Shown here: positions 9,893 to 21,755 of the stretch, in pieces
Layout of the letters: each line of letters starts with the position of its first letter
Position numbering within the stretch: position 1 is the first letter of the stretch
Assembly (NCBI GenBank): GCA_020747065.1
Contig: JAGMVK010000008.1
Coordinates: 2,170,001 to 2,234,000 of the forward strand
Length of the DNA stretch: 64,000 nt
From: Cadophora sp. MPI-SDFR-AT-0126
Taxonomy: Eukaryota > Ascomycota > Leotiomycetes > Helotiales > Ploettnerulaceae
Reading direction: 5' to 3'
Translations under genes and position numbers: made by a program
The notes under the pieces: generated by a model
Told to the model about the DNA's origin: nothing
Databases searched by the model: none
The model's input: only the letters and a program-made list of their open reading frames with translations

Positions 9893-11326
9893 ATGTCAGC
9901 ATCAAGACTCAGAACCGTCTCTCAAGTCTGGCCTCCGTGGCTACCAGGCGCTCTCACAGGGGTAGAACACCACATCTCCGCCCCTCAGACAGCCCTTCCA
10001 CCCCTCATATTCTCCGCTTCTTTCAAGGCCCTCTCACCTTCTTCCGTAGCTCCAAATTCCCCGCCATATACCCAAAAATTAAGTCCATCTCTAAGAAGAA
10101 CAAGACCTAACCGTCTGTCCCGCCCAGCAGCCCCTCTCTCCAACAACACAATCCCCAGCTCATTCCTTCGCCAACAGCCTCAGTACAGCCAGCAAATCCG
10201 GGCTTATTCAAACTCAAACGCAAACGCAACATTCAGCAACAGCGAGCAGCAAAATCGATCTTTCGCAACAATCTCAGACTCCACCCTCACTCAGCAAACA
10301 CAAGTAAGCCCTGCTCGCACCCAAAACCCACCATCAAAACCAGCATGGGCACCACCCCCCTCCATCAAAGAGAATCCCATCGCCATCCTCGGCGCCGGCG
10401 TCCTCGGTCGTCGTCTAGCCGTATTATGGGCATCAAAATCCCGCCCCGTAACACTCTACGACACCTCTCCCTCAGCCCTCAAATCCTCCCGAACATACAT
10501 CGCCGACTCCCTCGCCAACCACTGCTTCTCTCAAGGCACGCACCCCGGCCACGTCTCCTTCAGTTCCAAACTCGAAGACGCAGTGCAAGACGCCTGGATG
10601 GTAATCGAATGCGTTCCCGAAGACCTAGAATTGAAAATCAGTCTTCTCGGACGAGTGGATCGTCTGGTGGGTAAAGACGTACTGATTGCGACGAATAGCG
10701 CGGGATTTCGCAGTGCGGAATTGATCAGTGAGGTGTTTCATAAGGAGAGGGTGTTGAATACGCTGTATTATATTCCGCCGCGGAATAAATGTGTTGAGAT
10801 GATGAGTTGCGGGTACACATCACCCAGCATCATCCCCTTCCTGGTCGAGGAGATGCAAGGGGTAGGACTCCGGCCGATTGTCGTGCCGGATAGCGTGAGT
10901 ACTGGGAGTCTGAGTAAAGGCATGATCTTCCCGCGGATCTGGGGCGCGATGAAGAGGGAGACCTTGAAGGTGTTGAGTGAAGGCGTTGCGGACCCTGAGG
11001 AGGTGGATATTCTGTTTCGGGATTTCTTTGGTGCGGAAAAGGGCCCGTGTGAGATGATGGATGAGGTGGGCTTGGATACCGTGGTCAGGAGTGAGCGGAG
11101 TAGGCTGCCGAATATGAGAGAAGGAGACGGGTTTTGGGGTGCGAGGGGAGAGGAGTATGTGGAGTGGTTGGATAGGGAGTTTGTGAGGAGGGGTAGACTT
11201 GGGGTAAAGAGTGGGGAGGGCTTGATTGTTAGGAAGAGAAGGGGTGCGCAGACGAAGAAAGTCAAGGAGGATACTGCGGGTCAGGAGGTCTGGAAGGAAC
11301 ATTCTGTCGACTTGTCGGGATTGTAA
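9893..11326 (+). CDS. 3-hydroxyacyl-CoA-dehydrogenase-like NAD-binding protein
   Basis: A single exon of 477 aa. Residues 1 to about 155 are Ser/Pro/Asn/Gln-rich and basic with few acidic residues, and could include a mitochondrial leader. The dinucleotide-binding fold begins at AILGAGVLGRRLA, with GxGxxG at residues 167-172. It continues with the strand-turn VTLYDTSPSALKSS and the ECVPEDLELK and NSAGFRSAELI segments conserved in 3-hydroxyacyl/3-hydroxybutyryl-CoA dehydrogenases. The C-terminal helical domain is present (GMIFPRIWGAMKRE, then DEVGLDTV). The reaction expected for the family is NAD+-dependent oxidation of a 3-hydroxyacyl-CoA, but lambda-crystallin-like relatives use other hydroxy acids. 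GC-rich codon use at 10340-10640 shifts to AG-rich further on, without a frame break. The ATG at 9751 opens a longer out-of-frame leader frame. Confidence 0.82.
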   Translation: MSASRLRTVSQVWPPWLPGALTGVEHHISAPQTALPPLIFSASFKALSPSSVAPNSPPYTQKLSPSLRRTRPNRLSRPAAPLSNNTIPSSFLRQQPQYSQQIRAYSNSNANATFSNSEQQNRSFATISDSTLTQQTQVSPARTQNPPSKPAWAPPPSIKENPIAILGAGVLGRRLAVLWASKSRPVTLYDTSPSALKSSRTYIADSLANHCFSQGTHPGHVSFSSKLEDAVQDAWMVIECVPEDLELKISLLGRVDRLVGKDVLIATNSAGFRSAELISEVFHKERVLNTLYYIPPRNKCVEMMSCGYTSPSIIPFLVEEMQGVGLRPIVVPDSVSTGSLSKGMIFPRIWGAMKRETLKVLSEGVADPEEVDILFRDFFGAEKGPCEMMDEVGLDTVVRSERSRLPNMREGDGFWGARGEEYVEWLDREFVRRGRLGVKSGEGLIVRKRRGAQTKKVKEDTAGQEVWKEHSVDLSGL

Positions 11327-11634
11327 CGAGTTGTACTTAGAACGGCGTTGAGGTTGGGTTACACAAAACAGTACGGGCTGGACCACGGTTAAGACTGAAC
11401 GATCTTATGAGATTGGACGGCCCCGAAATTTCTTGAACAATGAGAGTGCTATCTGAAGCCACTTCCCAGATTGACTTGAAATGCGGCCCCAAAAGTCACG
11501 ACCGAAGTGTAGGAACATCACTGTCCCATTCAATTATATGAACATTTCTCATTCATTGACATATCCAAAAGCAGTCTGGTATCATCCGTAACTCCGTGTA
11601 TGCGTCGCTCATCAACACCTTCAATGCACCCAAA
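11327..11634. other. Short convergent spacer, nothing seen
   Basis: 308 bp between two stop codons of convergent genes. I see no repeat or gene. Confidence 0.6.
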
Positions 11635-12375
11635 TCAATGCAGACCATGAATCACGTCCCTTCGATCTACATGACTTCCCAGCACTACTCCCACCGCTCT
11701 AAACGACTTCTTGATACGTCTACCAACCCCCCTCCAGAACCCCCTCCCCTTCTCACCATCTTTCTTACCCTCCTTCCCACCATCCACACCAGCACCACCC
11801 TCACCACATCCCTCCGCACTCTCCCCAGACACCCCAGACACCCCAGACCCCTGACTCAACCCCTTCAAAATACTCAACTTCCTCTCCCTAACAAGACAGT
11901 CCAACCTCGCCTTCTCGCTATCCGCCTGCCCCTGGATAAACATCACCACCTTCCTATCCCCACTACTCATCGCATAAGCCAGGACTACACGGAGGTTCCG
12001 GGCCAGGTCTTCGACGTGCTGGACGGTATTGTGGAGCTTGATATCTCCGACTTGGACGAGGAGGAGCTGGGTGACGGCGCGCTGGAGGATGGACAGATCC
12101 TGGCTTGGACTGGTTAGGGTGTATTGTAGCTCGGCTGCCATGTTGTTGAGCAGGGTTTTGAGAGTGCCCGGGTCTCCTGCGGTGGTTGCGTAGAGGTTGT
12201 GAATCTGTTGGAGGAGGAGAGTTAGTGTTGGGATTGGGAGAAAGGGCTAGCGAGGGGAGATGCATTAGCGACTTACTCTCTGGCCGTAGCCCTCGTGATA
12301 TGCAATTACTCTTAGGACATCCTCCGAGAGGTCTAGGCCAATTGCAAACCTAAATTGGGAGTTGGTCCTCTTCAT
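11635..12375 (-). CDS. Unknown helical fungal protein
   Basis: Exon 1 is 12375-12277 and exon 2 is 12204-11635, with a 72-bp intron ending CCAACAG, giving 222 aa. The start ATG sits in CCAAAATGAAG, a good fungal context. An in-frame ATG at 12498 would add 41 residues but has no hydrophobic leader and a poorer composition. I do not recognise the family. The first 140 residues look like a compact alpha-helical domain (EDVLRVIAYHEGYGQR, then a Leu-rich helix LSILQRAVTQLLLVQVG). A Gly/Glu/Lys-rich stretch follows at about 155-190, and the tail GFWRGVGRRIKKSFRAVG is strongly basic and amphipathic. Such a tail could bind membrane or nucleic acid, which is inference. The first residues resemble the N-terminal helical domains of some fungal STAND-type proteins, but I cannot confirm that. 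Confidence 0.65.
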
Positions 12376-13199
12376 TTTGGTTGGCTCGCTTGATTTTTGG
12401 TTGTCTGGCGGATGTGTAAGTGACTGCGATTGTGTGAGAGGAGTTGTTCTGCGGATGCAGTGTGTTTGAAAGAAGCTATGATGTGTGAACGAAAACATGG
12501 GATAGTCGAGATTGGAAGAAGTACGCTTGTTTGTTGATGTCCCCGGAGCCGAATATCTGGGTGGGTGACGAGAATTCTACTCCCTTGCCAAATAGTGAAT
12601 TCAGATGCAGAAAACACTCACCAACAATTTATGCGTTTTCAAGGGCATTCATCTTCCACACATCAAGAGCTGACATGATGTACCTAGACCTCCATCTACC
12701 AAGGCACTGAGGCAGACGTCAGCACACACCTAAGCTATAGCAGGGACGACAACAGATGCTAGAAGCTGACGATCGGCTAGACCTTATGTGACAGCTACAT
12801 GTAGCTTTGTGAACTTGTAAAGCAGAGACCTACTTACTGTTTTCTCGTAATTCGTCTGCGTGTTCGTGCTTTGCAGTAATATCACTGCCATACTTACTCT
12901 GGGTCTCCGGCTTAGGGGCTTAAAATACCTTAAGCATGATCATGGTGAGTATACCCACAATGCTGACATGCAACGGAATAATGTGTACTTGGCTTGAGAT
13001 GTACTCAGTGGAGGACTGAGAGTGATTTCAAGGAAAGTCGTTGCCACTTTGACCCTAGTGGCAGTCATTTGCAAACGTCTTTGGAGTGGACAGAGGAATG
13101 GCTCCTCTGATCCAAGCACACGAGAGATGACGTTGGTGCTTTCATGAAGGCCACCAAGAAGATCTTTGCATTTCATACTCGCCGGACCGAGTACAGCAT
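12376..13199. other. Intergenic, nothing supported
   Basis: Promoter side of the minus-strand unknown protein, then about 600 bp with only short frames. ORFs at 12940-13206 (-) have no recognisable features. Confidence 0.5.
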
Positions 13200-14284
13200 G
13201 TAACAATCATAGGAATTGGGAAGACAATGAACAAGGAGACAGAACACAGGAGAAAAAGCCATCGACGAAGTAAGTACTCAGAGAGAAAGTAAAGATACTG
13301 AGCAGGGAAACATCCGAATTCCAGGAAGAAGCAATGGGCTTGACACTGCCGCAAGCGCGTTGTACTCGATGAACTTCCAACGGGTATCTTCCATATGTGA
13401 GAGAGGCAAGATCTCGAAGCATTATTGCGGCTCTGTATTGCATGTAATGATAGCATGCGCAAAAGCAGTTGCATTCCTGGCACCAGCCATACGATTTTCT
13501 GGGCAAGACACTCGTCTGATTTGCTTGTTTGGCGGATAGAACTTTGTGGCTTCAACTTGCGTGCCCCGTTTTAGTATACCAAAGCAGATACTCGTCGTCG
13601 TGTTGTTGGAGCCAGAAGGCGCTCTGAAAGTCTATCATTTCGAGTTTTCCTCGCTGCAGAAGCTCAACTGAAGCCGCAGCAAGGGGGTTCTTCTTGTCTC
13701 TGCAGCAGTTGTGGTCAATTCGCAATGCGAGTGTGGTCACTGAAAGATTTGACGAGACGATGCGCGCGTTCCATGGCATTCCTCCAATCATCCTCGGCCA
13801 GCGATGCCATCACCATGTAGTGAATTTGTGTGCATTCGCGTGTGGCTAGCTTTCTGTACATATGGCCATTCGTTGCTTTCCGGATGCAGTGGGGGATGAA
13901 TCGGATGCCCTCGTCGGTCGAGCTCTCTCGAAGAGAATTCCTGTGGATGGGATGATCGTATTGCTTCTGCATTCTTCCGCCATAGCATAGCTTTTGAGGA
14001 CTTGGTGTAGTACTGCTGTTCTCCGCAAAGCTCCTTTCCCAATGGTATTTGGATCTGTGTATCTTTGTGGCTGGTAGGTCCGCTTCGCGACCACGCACTC
14101 CCAGACTGTGTCCATATATATGAAGCTCAAAGGTTGTCTTGAGATGGGATACAATTGGAAAGATCTTCGTGGGCTTCTGAATATGTATTGATTGGGTTAT
14201 CTCGAGTTTAGACGTTGGAGGGGTGTCGAAGATTGGTAGCTCCTTCCTTCGCACTGGAGCAAGCAACTCGTCTGTATTGCTCAA
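13200..14284 (-). pseudogene. Decayed unrecognised protein gene with several frameshifts
   Basis: On the minus strand, protein-like sequence runs continuously but jumps between frames. The first part, from about 14284 to 14100, includes KTTFELHIYG. The frame then shifts to a segment with AKRTYQPQRYTDPN and LHQVLKSYAMAEE (14090-13846), back to LATRECTQIHYMVMASLAEDD (13860-13720), and on to LRIDHNCCRDKKNPLAAA and QQHDDEYLLWYTKTGHAS (13740-13555). A last piece with ECNCFCACYHYMQYRAA lies near 13480-13400. No canonical introns of normal size bridge these joins, so frameshifts rather than splicing explain the pattern. I do not recognise the family. A highly divergent intact gene with tiny introns is the alternative. 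Confidence 0.55.
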
Positions 14285-17200
14285 TAGACCCAGCTATATC
14301 CACTGCGTTTAAGAAGCTCGAAGACATTGATAGTATCCTAAATCGTTGGGGAAATGCGGCGTTATGAGGATTGGAGGCAGTGAAGATCGGAGTGGCTCGG
14401 TCGCAACTGCTGTGACGGCATCGAGTGGAGAGACACGGCCTCAATCCGAGAGGATCAAGCTGAAAGGAAAGCAGATCTGGAAGTGTAATAATCAGGAAGA
14501 CCTAAGGAAGTCAATTGAAGTAATTGTTTGCTGAATGCTTGAGGGGGTTGGGGGCAAGAGAGAGGATGGAGAGTTACATTTCTCATGGACAAAGCGAACG
14601 AAAAATATGCTTGCCTGTTTACCTCGAGCACTACACCTTTCTCCGACCGAGTGAAATGAGCGCAGTGTATGCTGAGTATCAGATGCAGGCGTGTAATGTA
14701 GCTGTACCTGCTGCTGTGGTGGTTGTGGTAAGGTTGACCGATGAGAACCATGGGAGCTCTGAGGCTGAAAGCATGTACAGTGGAGACATAAGCCCCCGCC
14801 ACTTACCATTTTAGGAACAGTGCCATTCGAAGCCCATGACCAGAAGTTGTATGATTCTTATTCTTTGAACTCCTTTCGAAGAAGTGAGCATATCTGATAG
14901 AGCCTATACTGCTTGCTGAAAGCTGTTTTATAAGTGTTGTCGTAGTGATGTTTGAGCTAGAGCTGAAGCGCTAAGACATAGACGGGACGTCGTTCGCTCA
15001 CGGAACCCTCTGAGCCGCTGTGTATGGAAGCTTTGCGTAACAAAGGACACCAGCAGCTAGAAGCAACGTGTATACTTTCTCGGAGAGCCCAATGTCTTCT
15101 TGTCTATGGACGCCGGATGAGGCATTGCCCCAAGATGGCCAAGTGCTTTCGAAGACACCCACGGAACCCTCCTTTGACCGACGGACACCTCTTTTCAGCA
15201 TCGACCATGGACACTCGTGAAGAGTGTTTATAGTTTTAGTCAATATAGTTGACTGATAGCACATTTCGACGTCCTTGGAGTCATAGCTGCACGCGTGGAG
15301 TGTCACAGCCCACTCCCCAGCTGGTCCCTGTATAATACACGCAGTGTCCAGTATTAAGGACTAATCTGAGCCGCTCAGACGACACAGACGACACAGGGCC
15401 GGCTATGAAGCATTTGCTCCCAACAGTTCTCCCCCTTCGTGCTTGTCATGATACTGTACGAACACCCTTGGAAAGGGACTGGTTTCCCGTCAAGCAAAGC
15501 GCACTATTGTCAAAAGGCACGAACTACACCGCCAAAGCGAAGACGGCACGGCTCCTAGCATGCTCGTCTTATGTGCCAAGATAATTGAGATCACAAAAAC
15601 ACTTGCTCTATGGAAGATGAGTGTCTGCTGTATTGCCGCGCCGACATGGGACGACAACAGTCCGTCTTGCGTCTGTCGTCTGACTCTTTCAGCAATCAGT
15701 AGCATCAGACATTGCAGATGCTTCAGCCTTTTTGGACGACACGTCACTACATAGCCTCTGGCTACCCAGCATTCTCGGCTAAGTTGGTTGACTCCAGCCA
15801 GCATCTTCGAAGAACATCCTGCGCAAGGTTTCCTTCTTTGTAAGACCAGGCCATATGACTTGCCTCTGTGTGCCACGAGGCAATGGGTGCTCAAAGCTGC
15901 ATAAGCAATTATCCTGCAGCCTTCGTTGTAACAGCGATGAGAACGCTGTCACCAAGCCGCTGCTGGGTCTTGAGTTACCACTGGGCTCTTGTGGACCTTA
16001 TCGAAAAATCTCGACGCAGAATACAATGTTACAGATTCTTTGTTGCTTTCCGACAACATGGTAAAGATTGTTTCTTACATTCTTCTCCTCTCATTGTCCC
16101 TTGATTACTTGGATACACAGCTAACAAGAGAGTACAGGAAATAGGGAGCCGCGACTTGAAGCTTCCCGAGTCAGGGTAACTACTAGCGTGTGGTTTCAAC
16201 GCCGTGGCAAGATGAACCAAGACCATGGTGGCGTCTTGTCAAGGCCGTCTATGACCTTTGAGATGGAAGGCATCTTCGCAGCGAGTGGCCGCCTGCATCT
16301 TCCGGTATAGAACGAGTTGACACGGGGCATAAAGTCTTCCTATCTCTCAGCCGAGCCATGTGGACCCGTCATCTGCTGATGATGCAAAGCACTTGCCCTC
16401 TGGATGCTGCTGCTATCATCCAGTAACCCCTTGGCTGTGCTGTCTGTAAACACAAGTGCGTTCAACGATCGACATGGTTGCAAGAGCAGACTCTGCAGAG
16501 TCTTATGGAACTTTGGTATCGAACGAGATAACAGAAAGACTACCGTTGAACTCTACGCTTGCTGTCAACTTCAGAAGGATACAATGTGATAGGAAAGAGG
16601 ATGCCAATGATGATCAAAGGCAAGAAGCGAGGGAAACACGTCTGCAATGTGAAAGAATGGACACCTCCATCACGATGACCGACTAGCGAACGGAAAGAGA
16701 GGTGCGATTTGAGATATGGACATGAAATGTCTAGCGTTCCCTCAGAAAGTATCTCACCTGTTGTACGAGTCAATTCGGGCTTGCTAGACTTGTGTAGTTC
16801 TCTCTCGAAGCAGGTCAAGGACTTGAATTCACCTGGCCAACTTTTATTGTGCACTCGATACTCAGAGCCCGGGTCACAGTGCCAGCGGATGACTCCTTGG
16901 ATGAGCTTAGATCCTCTCCATCTTGCTGAAAGAGGCTCAGAGGAACGCTCTTGGCGTCAATGCTGGACAAGAAGAGAAGCTTCAAAGCAGTCAACGAAGA
17001 CAAAAGAGCCCAATCGAAACACAGCCTGCACGAACGTGTCAGGTGATGGCTCAAAGGGTCTATTGATGTTGGGAAGGGACAAAGTGCGGCCGCTCCCGGA
17101 GGCGAGTTGAAGTCAAAAGAGCTGGCGACACTGCTCGAGGTGATTCTCTTCTTCATCACCAACACCCTCTCCAGCCAGGCAAAGAACGTCGGCGTGCAGT

Positions 17201-17342
17201 CTTCTGCTACTGATACCGTCTCCCACGGTCTGGAACGTTTTTGATCTTTGATCTAGTCATCGACGGTAGCTTGTGCCTGGTTACCCTCTTTCTTCCTTCC
17301 CTCTTCTCCTTCTGGTTCTCGAATTCATCTTCAACTACCAAA
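14285..17342. other. 3-kb gene-poor stretch
   Basis: Only scattered frames of 60-134 codons on both strands, none with domains, signal peptides or consistent splice sites. It may contain the long regulatory region of the unknown gene starting at 17343, or further decayed sequence related to the pseudogene at 13.2-14.3 kb. No terminal inverted repeats or transposase motifs were noticed. Confidence 0.5.
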
Positions 17343-19639
17343 ATGGCCAGCATATCCAAGGACGGTGAAACAGCAGACCATGCTACTCAGTTGGCAGGTA
17401 AGATAGATTTCTCATTACAATCTCGCGTGGCACACGTTCTAACGCCTCCCTAGACTCGAGTAGCTTTGTGGGATCGGACATGTTTGACGAGGACTTTGTA
17501 TTCACGGACAATGACGAAGTATGGAATGAACAACCAGGCCAAAAAGCCTACGAAAACCAAGACCAGGATGATGGCATGAATGATCTTGCCAACAACCTAA
17601 ATACGTTCGCCTCTATCGGACTGGATCGACACCTGCTTGGAAATCAGTATGATGGCAACAGACAAGCCCCTGGCAGCTTTTCTGACCCATTCCTCAACTA
17701 TAACAAGCCTACTGGAATGTCAATTGCTCCTAGAAACCTCCATGTGAACAACAACGAAAACGATAATAGGGCTGGTGATGACCATTACGAGCAATTCTTC
17801 GAGGAGATATTGGATTCTGGTATCACTAAAGAAGACAATGCTATGCAAGAGCAATCCGCATTCATGGTAAGTGTCCAAGATATTTCGTCTAGCCTGTTTG
17901 AAGAATTCTGTGCCTATTATTCTGATGACTGGCCTTAACCAAGATGGGACTGTACAAAGCTTGCTTGTTTGTTGGCAGAGTCAGACACTAACTCGAATAC
18001 CTTTTTAGGAACTCGGTGCTCAAGCAGACGAGGTCAATGGTACACCTGATGGTTCAGCACCGCAATCAGTCTCTGATCACTCGCAACCCCCCTTCCAAGT
18101 CAACGCTGAGCTTGAAGATGTGTTTGCCGACAACGAACAATTTGGCATGCTTCAATTTCAGCAACAGCTTCGTGTTACGCAATTGCAGACCGGACCATTC
18201 AATCTGCGGGAGCCTCCCCAATTCGCACGCAATATCCCCAGACAGTCAAAGCCTGTCAAGGAAGCTGGATTCATCAACCCTGAACCTCGCAATTTCAATA
18301 CTGCCGATATGGCAGAGCCGTCAACAATTGCACAAGCAAGCCCAATCGGATTCTCAGCTCGTCGTCGAGAACATGTTGCCAAGAGAGGAAAGACTAACAA
18401 GAAATCTAATCCTACACCAGAGCAAGCAATCGACAAGGGTGGAAAGGATGGACGGGTCAATAAGCGACCACGAGTTACCCTTGGCGCGAACACACCTCAA
18501 GGGGGCCAACGAGGTGCATCGCAATTCAACCAGACCCCCTCCCTTGGTAAGGTTCCAGAGCAGTTGGTTCTCAGAAGCGATCCGGCAGGTACTCCAGGGG
18601 GCAAGGTCTTTGGTGCTCAACCTCAAAATACGAACCATGTCACTAGTATCCTCAGACCACAGCCTCGAATGGCCAATCAACAAATTGCGGTACCAAGAAA
18701 GCCAAGTCTAGAGCAGCCTGGCATGGGAATGTTTGAGCTCCAGGGGAACCATTCACCCGCACCACAAAATTTGAACCCATTCAGCAATCAGCCTTTCGGT
18801 CCACCTTTGCGTCTTGATGCAATCGGTCGTAATCCAGTGTTCAATCCTGATCGCCTGCAGGGACCGCCATCAGTGATCGTTGGGCCTCAAGTAGCACCTG
18901 CAATCCCCTCTCCAATCACACCTTCACTTCGATTTCCATTCGAAGTATTCAAGTACCCAACCGGAGAGCACTATGCACAGTATCTTGGTCCGCAGGTTAT
19001 CAAAGTCTTACTTGAGAATCTCTACAAGGATGTCGGTTCTACCATATATAGGATATCTTAGAGAATGCGTGCTGACTTCTACGTCTACCATAGGTCACCA
19101 GCATTCTGCACGCCAATTTGGGTAGACTTCCACCTGTCACCTTGATCGACACTGCGGTTCAATACTTCAAAATGATGAATTGGGACAACCCACTTCAATT
19201 GAACATGATCTACCTCATAACTATTCTTCACAACAGCCAGCGGACTGATCTGCACCAGTGGCTTTGGGAACTCTTCAGAGCTTCGTCCATGATCCAAAAA
19301 CTCAATCGTCTATCTCCCGTGGTCCCTCCTCTTATTGAGACGATTAAGTGGCAAATCATTCGTTTGACGCTGCTCTTACTGAAGAATGACATGACAGAAT
19401 TCAGTGCGAGAAAGAGCCCGATCTTTGGAAAAAAGGTTGACCCTGCTCCTTGGCAAGTGCAACATCGGCGTACTACAATCTGGGAAGTTCTTAACATCCA
19501 CGAGGTCAAGGCAGAACCTAGATTGTGGGTTAGGAAGTTTATGCAGATGGCTAAGGGTAAGTTCCGCCAAGCTGGAATTAATCCAGACGAGGATCCTCTG
19601 CCATTGCCACAGGCCGAGGACGGAGAAGGTCTCATTTGA
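17343..19639 (+). CDS. Large unknown protein, probably nuclear
   Basis: Four exons (17343-17397, 17454-17866, 18009-19031, 19094-19639) give 678 aa. All junctions keep frame. The third intron uses an unusual GTCGGT donor but restores LLENLYKD followed by VTSILHANLG. The N-terminal 190 residues are acidic and Asn/Asp/Gln-rich. The middle is Pro/Gln/Asn-rich and disordered, with basic clusters RRREHVAKRGKTNKK and NKRPRVTLG that would serve as nuclear localisation signals. From about residue 470 a folded, mostly helical region begins (FPFEVFKYPTGEHYAQYLG) and continues to the C terminus, with WEVLNIHEVKAEPRLWVRKF near residue 615. I recognise no named domain. The layout (acidic N terminus, long linker, C-terminal folded part) would suit a regulator, but that is inference. 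Confidence 0.7.
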
Positions 19640-20653
19640 TCTGACCATCATAAATTTGCTTGTCTTTTCGAGAGATATCGTTGAGTCTTGCATCGTCTGT
19701 CCGAATGGTGTTCTTCTGGTGGTGTTTTTATGGGCGCTGAAATGATTTCAGCACTTCTGTTCTTTGACTGAATGTTGATCTCATGGTGGGGTCTTCTGAA
19801 TGGGGTATTTGTATGAGGGGCTGAGAAGTGTTTGACGGAGCTTGCATTGTTTGACATTTCCCTGACTTTACGCGGGGTCTAATTATGACGAGCTAAACGA
19901 CACTCATAGACTGTATGAGTACGAGAGGACTACAAAAACTCGCATGCTGGGAGATCTGGAGTTGCTATGGAGGTTGCTATTATCGATGGGGAAAAAGGGA
20001 TATGTATGCTACACTTAGCATTTCTTCATCGCTTTCCTGGCCTACCTAGGTAGCATAAATGAACTGCCTGTTAACTAATGCTACGATTTCATATTCTCTG
20101 GTGCACCTATATCTATTTCCTGGTATTTCTTGGGCGACAATGTCCACAAGACCTTGTGGAGTCGATGATATGAGAGTGCCGCCGGTTTATTGCCTAGCCA
20201 GAACTTCGGATACTTTTATTCTGACAATTGCCTAGAGTCAGAATGTGTATCTAGACTTTGTATCTGGGATACGCTGTAGGTAACGCTGACTATTCGATTT
20301 GCTGAAGTGTGGAGTGGTGGTGTTTGAGCTGGTGCGGTTGGGCTCGCTTAGGATGTTGGGACCGGAATTCTGTGAACGCAGGGTGGGAGAGCTTCTGGAG
20401 TACTTTGACGATTTTTGATTCTATTAATCAACTCAAGTGGGTTGCAGGAATAGTTTTTTAGATGCAAGGGACTCCCATCATTGATTTCAACTTGCATTTG
20501 ATAGAGATATCGTATTGTTGCAGACCTACATTACCTGAAGAATGTCGTATAAACATACTGTAATACCCGAATCTTCGCCAATCCGAACACTCCAACTCAC
20601 CTCACCACATTACTCAAATTCCACCTCATACTGAGGTTCCTACTTCAATCAAC
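19640..20653. other. Convergent 1-kb spacer, nothing supported
   Basis: This lies between the stops of the unknown nuclear-type gene (+) and the cysteine-rich secreted gene (-). Frames are short and AT-rich. I see no repeat or RNA gene. Confidence 0.55.
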
Positions 20654-21755
20654 TCAATGCCCCCTATGTCCGATCGTATCACCTGACGCACCCCTCCCAA
20701 ACAAGAACCTCGGCGAAGTAAACCCACCACAAATATCCCCTGCAACACAAACACTTATAGTACAGCAAGAACCAACAGCACACACGCTCCCAAGAGCACA
20801 GTCAGCGCTGGTACTGCAAGCCGGCAAACCTGCACAAGGTGTATTGCCATTGACGCAGAAGCCGGTATTGTCAGATGTCGATGCGCAGACGCAGGAGCCG
20901 CCGGCGCCGCATGTGCTGAAGGTATCGCAGGTTCCGAGGTTGGTGCAGCCGGTGGAGGCGCAGACGCCGTTGGTGCAAGTTCCGCTTGAACACTGAGGTA
21001 TGTCAGATCTATTGTTGTCGTGATGACGGTGTGAAGATGGCAGAGTTTAAAGGGAAAAGGGTCGTTGATGAAAATGAGCTTACAGTGGTTCCGCAGGCAC
21101 CGCAGTTCTTGGGATCAGATGTCAGGTCGACACATTGATTCCCACATTTGTCGGTCTTCGGTGCTTCAGTACAAGATCCTTTAGCTGGGACTGTTACGGT
21201 TGTGCTGACTGTCACGGTGGTGACCTATGTATTTCAAGTATCAGCATCATTATGTACAATAGCTGGATCGTAGCAGCTGTTGACATACCCCGCTGGAAAT
21301 GGTCTTAGTGCCGGCCGTAATGCCCCAGCATGAGCAAGCGCTTGAGTAGCGAGCTTTTCCCGAGCAGGCAGATGCATAAGCAGGAACGGTCTTTCCAGGA
21401 TTGTTGCGCTTTGGGAGAACAGCTGGTTTGGTGACAGTAGCTGTTTGGGTGACAGTTGCGGTACTGAAAGCGAAGGACGTCAAATCAGCACGGGATCCAA
21501 ATGAATTAGATCTTGAAACGTGTATCGGTTTTGGGGTAAGTTCTTGAGAGGTACTGACCGTGAAGGAACTGTAGTAGTCACCTGCAGGAAAGAGCTACAA
21601 TCAGACTTTGCAATTTTTACCTGAGCGGGACCTTTGGCTGTGCCCTGAACAGCACGGAGACAGTTATCTCTGTTGCAACCGCTTGAGCCAGTTCGGTCTT
21701 TGAGATTTGCTGCGCTGACTGCAGCTGCTAGGAGGATAACTTTGAAGAGTTGCAT
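20654..21755 (-). CDS. Secreted cysteine-rich protein with Stig1-like segment
   Basis: Four exons (21755-21559, 21463-21289, 21224-21084, 20992-20654) with introns of 95, 64 and 91 bp give 283 aa. The start ATG opens a clear signal peptide (MQLFKVILLAAAVSA). Thr/Val-rich linkers follow (VTTTVPS, TATVTQTATVTK, VTTVTVSTTVTV), likely O-glycosylated. The second half is dense in cysteine. The segment CGNQCVDLTSDPKNCGACG, continued after the last splice by CSSGTCTNGVC, resembles the Stig1-type repeat. The rest has regularly spaced Cys as in disulfide-rich extracellular domains. It ends without a GPI signal. It is a candidate cell-wall protein or apoplastic effector by composition only, as no function is known to me for close relatives. 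Confidence 0.8.

Noticed and set aside
15490..15894. 134-codon minus-strand frame
   Set aside because: Random-looking composition, no domain, in a gene-poor stretch.
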